From the NCBI RefSeq assembly GCF_958450345.1, contig NC_088780.1, positions 135,794,226 through 135,858,225 on the forward strand: a stretch of 64,000 nucleotides of DNA, read 5' to 3'. Below the pieces are notes generated by a model. That model ran no database searches. It saw only the letters and a list, made by a program, of their open reading frames with translations, and had not been told where the DNA came from. Source of the DNA: Calliphora vicina (taxonomy: Eukaryota; Arthropoda; Insecta; Diptera; Calliphoridae). Below are positions 60,854-64,000 of this stretch, piece by piece; position 1 is the stretch's first letter; every line of letters starts with the position of its first letter. The translations under genes and the position numbers were made by a program.

Positions 60854-61371
60854 ATAAAGTATTATAAACCAATGGAAAGCTTATGAAATTACGCTCAGTA
60901 CATATTTTTTATCTTAAACATAGACTGGGGAAAATAGGTTTCGAAAAATTCAAATAAAATTCGAACTAGATTGAATTTAGAAAAACGAAAAAAACTGTTT
61001 TCGGAAATTTATATAATGTTAGTTACGTATCAGTATAAACTTTAAATAATTCTATGTCAAAAATATGAAAAAACCATACAAACTTTAAAAAAAATCCTTT
61101 TTATCCGATCCACCAGGGCAATCATTTTGAGAAATAGTCTGGCCAAACTAACAATATTTTAATTGGAAACATCGATACCTTATTTTTCCTCTATACAACC
61201 CCTAATTTGCATTAACTGCCTCATTGAAAATCCGGCATCTATTCCCATTAGTAGTGTTGTAAAGCAGGAAATACAACGGTAAATCATACAAATGAAATAA
61301 AAACAAATTAACGTAAATTTTTACAAAAGTTGTTGTATTTTCTGATAAAATCTAAATCTATGTACATATGT

Positions 61372-62760
61372 TTATTTCTTTTCCTTAGCATGTAACTTTG
61401 AATTAATCATATCCTTAAATTGTGATAAAATCTTATTTTCACGCTTTTGTCGCTCCTCCTTGCTGAACATGGCCAGTGCACGTTTCTCATCGGCCGAATA
61501 AATTTGATTCTCTTTACGTATACGTACAGCTTCCATGCGACGATGTCTGCTACCGCTCATGACATAGCCGACCGACTCGAAGGTGGCAATCTCGTCAGAT
61601 GTTAAACCAATTTCACCACGACGTGGTATGCGTTTGCCCTCGGCTATATAAGCTGCCATAGCAGCACCTTCACCAGGCAGCAAAGCACGCCCAAAGTCTT
61701 TTTGATTAAGTCCGCCTGTTTGGCGCACTGTAGGACCAAACTCGTCTTCTTCTTCTTGTCCCTGACTGTGGGTATGTTTCGAAGAATTGGCTTTTGCATG
61801 ATATTTATCATCAAACTCTTCAGATTTTTTCGATTTCTTTTGTTTTTTAATTTTTTTAGATTTTTTTGTTTTTGACGATTTATTCATATTATCAGATGTT
61901 TTTTCTACCCACATTTCATCATCACTGGAGGTATCGCTATCAGATGAATCGCTTGAACTTGATGATGAAGATTCTGAATCTTCCGATGAAGAATCTGACG
62001 AAGTTTTCTGTTTCTTCTTCTTACTTTTGGACTTCTTTCGTTTCTTGGTTTTCTTTTTCTTCGATTTCTTACTTGACTTCTTTTTACCCTTTTTGGATTT
62101 TTTCTTCTTGGGTCCTTGGTAGGTGTGCTCTAAAAGTTTAACATCCTCATCGTCCTCATCTTCGGAATAAACTTCAGGACGAGCTGGACTTTTTCCCCAT
62201 ATCTCTTCTACTCCTTCTATGCCTATTACTTCACGTTCTCCCCGCCGCTGTGTCATATATTTTGCATCTACTTTGTTGTATTTGTTGTCGTTTCGGCCAT
62301 TCGGTCGAAAACCCACGCCATGACGTTTTCTTTCCTCTTGTGGAAAAGAAGCCGAAGGTTGACCACGAAATGGATTGTTAGCTCTTTCTCTGTGGTTATT
62401 TTCATGATACTTATCATTGGGCCATCGTTCCACAGGTTTTTTATGCGAACTACGACTACGATCTGATGAACTGCTGGAAGCACTCCTGCGCCTGTCTTTA
62501 CTACGTGAACGCCTGCTCTCTCTTCTGCTGGGACTTTTTCTGTAATGATTTTTACTTTTGTTAGCAGATGGCGAAGTACTGCGCGAATTGCGCCGGTTGT
62601 TTTCCCTACGGTTGGGACTTTTTTTCCTTTGCGGTGATTTAGATCTACTTCTATAGTGTCTGTTTCGTCGATCTTTTTCTTTGCGCTCTCTCGACGTGGA
62701 ACGTCTGCGGCGTTCTTCTGGAGATCTATGTCTACTTCTGGATCTAGTAGGCGATCTCAT
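61372..62760 (-). CDS. NKAP family nuclear protein
   Basis: Single-exon frame of 462 aa. Residues 1 to about 115 are Arg/Ser-rich (RS-like), about 210-260 are Lys-rich, about 255-285 are Ser/Asp/Glu-rich, and the last about 110 residues form the conserved NKAP C-terminal domain (NQKDFGRALLPGEGAAMAAY, IPRRGEIGLTSDEI, YVMSGSRHRRMEAVRIRKEN). NKAP proteins act in the nucleus in RNA splicing/processing and Notch/NF-kB-linked transcriptional repression. The first ATG precedes the RS region without an upstream in-frame alternative that I see. An AATAAA poly(A) hexamer on the minus strand (61371-61376) overlaps the TAA stop. Upstream neighbour gamma-COP is divergent. Probable orthologue of Drosophila CG6066, from memory. 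Confidence 0.95.
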   Translation of the reverse strand: MRSPTRSRSRHRSPEERRRRSTSRERKEKDRRNRHYRSRSKSPQRKKSPNRRENNRRNSRSTSPSANKSKNHYRKSPSRRESRRSRSKDRRRSASSSSSDRSRSSHKKPVERWPNDKYHENNHRERANNPFRGQPSASFPQEERKRHGVGFRPNGRNDNKYNKVDAKYMTQRRGEREVIGIEGVEEIWGKSPARPEVYSEDEDDEDVKLLEHTYQGPKKKKSKKGKKKSSKKSKKKKTKKRKKSKSKKKKQKTSSDSSSEDSESSSSSSSDSSDSDTSSDDEMWVEKTSDNMNKSSKTKKSKKIKKQKKSKKSEEFDDKYHAKANSSKHTHSQGQEEEDEFGPTVRQTGGLNQKDFGRALLPGEGAAMAAYIAEGKRIPRRGEIGLTSDEIATFESVGYVMSGSRHRRMEAVRIRKENQIYSADEKRALAMFSKEERQKRENKILSQFKDMINSKLHAKEKK

Positions 62761-63638
62761 TATGAATATTATTATTATTTAATTAAATTTCTTAAATAAT
62801 TTATTTTTACAAGCCATCAATAAACTATAAACGTTTTTTTGTTCAGTCAGCTGCGTTTTATTTTCTTTGTTTGACATTTGCTTATGTACAGTGGTGCCAT
62901 ACCTTTCATTTAAATGCTGCCAATTTAAATGTCAACAATTTGGTATTATTGAAATTTATGCAATTTATGTGTTTATGTTAAAATAAATGATTTTCACATT
63001 ATAAAAATATTTGTTATTTAGGCATATTTTCCTAGAATGGCTACCGATACCCCAAAATAACATTTCAGTTCATTAATACAATATTTTGTATTAATACAAA
63101 CCAAAATTTCAAAAAGTATTGTAGTGTATAACCAAAAAGTATCAAGTATTCAATAATGGACATAGAATAAACGCATAGAATTAGTTTTTGACAACAGACT
63201 TATGTTTTTGGCTCTCAGTTACCTATCTAGTTGTCATCTATGTTTTGGACATGTTTATTTTATTGATTTGTACTTTCGTTTTTTATTTTATTTGATTTTG
63301 TTTTAGTTTAATTAATTTTAATTTTTTTCTACATCAAAAAAATAAAATCTTGATTTTAGCAAACCGGTGCATATTTTCGGATTTAAGGACATCTGGAGTT
63401 GAAACACTTGGGAAATAGGGACTGGCCAATAATGTTTCCCAATATCTGGCATCGCTATGTCCAATAGTCAAACAAATTATTTGACTTGGCAATGCCTTTC
63501 ATGCAATTTTGACATTCTTCTATTAATCTGTGTGACGTGTAAATTTTTTAGGCTGCTAAAGAAAAATTCTACCAATTTTTATTAAAAAATATTTGAATCA
63601 TTTTGGTGTATTAAAGTTAAAAAATATCAATAACAGAC
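62761..63638. promoter_or_regulatory. Divergent intergenic region, NKAP and gamma-COP
   Basis: About 880 bp between two housekeeping-type genes transcribed away from each other, so it should hold both promoters. No TATA box is convincing. It includes, at about 63175-63245, a 70-bp repeat also present in reverse at 46680-46756. Confidence 0.5.
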
Positions 63639-64000
63639 ATGGGTTCTTTCCGTCGTGAAAAAGAAGATGAAGAGGAGGGTAAGTAAACAAATGAAAGGCC
63701 AGAAAACAAACCATCAGATTAGCGCAATCAAAATTTCTATAAAGATAAAGAATGTTCGATGACTGCATTACTTTACATAAAACAAAAAAATATAGTAGTA
63801 GGACTAGATTAAAAAGTTATATCGAGGTGTTTAAAAGTCGTGCTAAACATGAAATTTTTTAAAAACAATAAATTATCATCAGGTCCCAGCAATATCTACC
63901 AAAATTTGGAGAAAACATCGGTATTGCAGGAGACGCGAGCCTTCAATGACACTCCCGTCAATCCCAGGAAATGTATACACATTTTGACCAAGATTTTGTA
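63639..64000 (+). CDS. gammaCOP: Coatomer subunit gamma (5' part)
   Basis: Coding exon 1 is 63639-63678 (MGSFRREKEDEEE), then an intron 63679-63882 (GTAAGT...CAG). Exon 2 starts at 63883 and is open to the window end (GPSNIYQNLEKTSVLQETRA, FNDTPVNPRKCIHILTKILY). This is the conserved start of gamma-COP, a subunit of the COPI coat that drives retrograde Golgi-to-ER vesicle traffic; this part begins the alpha-solenoid trunk. Only the first 53 residues are in the window (full protein about 870 aa). Confidence 0.94.

Noticed and set aside
61866..62141. 91-aa plus-strand frame
   Set aside because: Antisense to the Lys/Ser-rich region of NKAP; low-complexity shadow.

Overview
The window looks like nuclear DNA from a higher fly, most likely a calyptrate (blow fly or house fly type). 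It is very AT-rich, its genes have small exons and GT-AG introns, and it carries many dipteran mobile elements: DINE-1/mini-me-like Helentron derivatives with GTCY microsatellites, mariner, Tc1 and hAT elements. Three adjacent genes (carbonic anhydrase, genderblind-type transporter, NKAP) match a neighbourhood I recall from Drosophila chromosome arm 3R (CG6074, gb/CG6070, CG6066). Genus cannot be fixed by reading alone.

Gene layout, left to right: (1) a takeout/juvenile-hormone-binding-like secreted protein on the plus strand, 5 coding exons, 2913-8812, 279 aa; (2) a secreted alpha-carbonic anhydrase on the minus strand, 7 coding exons, 14861-38639, 311 aa, whose signal-peptide exon is 15.5 kb from the next exon; (3) a genderblind-like SLC7/LAT amino-acid transporter on the minus strand, 7 coding exons, 49567-59115, 515 aa; (4) intronless NKAP on the minus strand, 61372-62760, 462 aa; (5) the first two coding exons of gamma-COP on the plus strand, 63639 to the window end. 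Every predicted splice junction of genes 1-3 keeps frame, and exon lengths sum to whole codons. These genes do not form a pathway; they look like ordinary neighbours.

RNA genes: two identical tRNA-Cys(GCA) genes face each other inside the first intron of the carbonic anhydrase. They form the outer ends of a nearly perfect inverted duplication (296-bp arms, one mismatch, 59-bp spacer).

Much of the rest is mobile or repetitive DNA: at least two families of Helentron-like elements (one copy carries 207 uninterrupted 4-bp GTCY units), an apparently intact Tc1-type transposon (54800-56452, DD34E, inverted repeats, TA flanks), hAT-like elements with 8-bp target duplications (31453-32688, 40641-42342, 13349-13949), mariner relics, an LTR-like promoter fragment, foldback elements, a 31-bp satellite of 24 units each holding a 16-bp palindrome, and several hairpins. 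One 144-residue open frame (37099-37533) is not recognised and ends in a perfect 14-bp hairpin. I see no clear evidence of a new multi-gene system. The items most worth checking are the tRNA palindrome, the palindromic satellite, the giant microsatellite and the unrecognised frame.
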